Source of the DNA: Proteus vulgaris | GTDB taxonomy: Bacteria > Pseudomonadota > Gammaproteobacteria > Enterobacterales > Enterobacteriaceae | Direction: 5' to 3' | Assembly (NCBI RefSeq): GCF_023100685.1 | Contig: NZ_CP090064.1 | Span: 3,844,001-3,908,000 of the forward strand | DNA: 64,000 bases | Shown: in pieces, positions 63,828 to 64,000 of the stretch | Layout: each line of letters starts with the position of its first letter | Numbering within the stretch: position 1 is the stretch's first letter | The notes under the pieces: generated by a model | What the model saw: only the letters and a program-made list of their open reading frames with translations | What the model was told of the DNA's origin: nothing | Database searches by the model: none | Position numbers and translations under genes: made by a program

Positions 63828-64000
63828 TCCTCAATATATTACTCATCAAATTAATAATGCAAAAGCGACATCTCATCGTCCATCATCAGCATTAATGACA
63901 AAAAAAGAGGATCCCTTACAAGCCTCTCTTAACCAAGATTTTTATCAACAGTTGCAAAATCTCAATCTTAACAATGCAAAAGATATTCTTCATTTTTTAG
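63817..64000 (+). CDS. Partial gene, possible OrgC-like T3SS protein (3' end beyond window)
   Basis: An ATG at 63817 inside the orgB end opens a frame that is still open at the window edge (61 codons). The product begins MKIDPQYITHQINNAKATSH and is polar. By position it could be OrgC, which follows orgB in SPI-1, but the sequence itself gives no firm proof. Confidence 0.5.
   Translation, partial: MKIDPQYITHQINNAKATSHRPSSALMTKKEDPLQASLNQDFYQQLQNLNLNNAKDILHFL

Overview
The window looks like chromosome from a Proteus-type member of the Enterobacterales (Morganellaceae). The sequence is AT-rich throughout. It carries a carnitine (cai) gene set, a gntR-gntK-gntU gluconate locus, patA/patB/ape1-like peptidoglycan O-acetylation genes and an SPI-1-like type III secretion system (T3SS), a combination expected in Proteus. 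The genus is inferred from gene content and was not tested by any search.

Layout. (1) 1-3.0 kb: the 3' part of caiC, then caiD and caiE on the + strand, with caiF facing them. (2) 3.5-5.1 kb: a fructose-6-phosphate aldolase gene and a secreted AA10 (chitin-binding/LPMO) gene. (3) 5.6-22.3 kb: a complete Tc toxin operon on the - strand, in transcription order TcA (2288 aa), TcB (1442 aa), a phage-type lysis cassette (holin, M15 endolysin, Rz, embedded Rz1) and TcC (943 aa). The TcC hypervariable C-terminus has ADP-ribosyltransferase motifs. A LysR-type regulator gene is divergent from TcA. (4) 22.3-31.5 kb: recX, an uncharacterised three-gene outer-membrane cassette, bax, and a patA/patB/ape1-like operon. 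(5) 31.5-35.8 kb: a soluble chemoreceptor with a zinc-binding CZB domain, then gntU-gntK and gntR, with a perfect 29-bp palindromic operator ahead of gntK. (6) 36.0-42.7 kb: a FecBCD-type ABC importer, a methyltransferase, ModD and a TonB-dependent receptor. ModE-like boxes lie ahead of both the operon and the receptor, which suggests molybdate/tungstate (or a chelate of them) as cargo. (7) 42.8-64 kb: a T3SS of the SPI-1/Mxi-Spa family. The invF-invG-invE-invA-invB-invC-invI-invJ-spaOPQRS-sicA-sipBCD block is on the - strand. The divergent prgHIJK-orgAB block is on the + strand and runs off the end into a possible orgC.

How the genes work together. The Tc operon encodes the whole holotoxin plus the likely means of releasing it by lysing the producer cell. 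Start/stop overlaps and a 14-bp gap tie the lysis genes to tcC. The T3SS has export apparatus, ATPase and sorting platform, rings, needle and inner rod, gatekeeper, two chaperones, translocon and one AraC-type activator, but no recognisable effector, pilotin or HilA-like gene in the window. The candidate molybdenum system would carry cargo across the outer membrane (TonB receptor), periplasm (Tat-exported binding protein) and inner membrane (permease/ATPase), followed by a cytoplasmic processing step (methyltransferase, ModD).

No rRNA, tRNA, CRISPR array, insertion sequence or integrase gene was seen.
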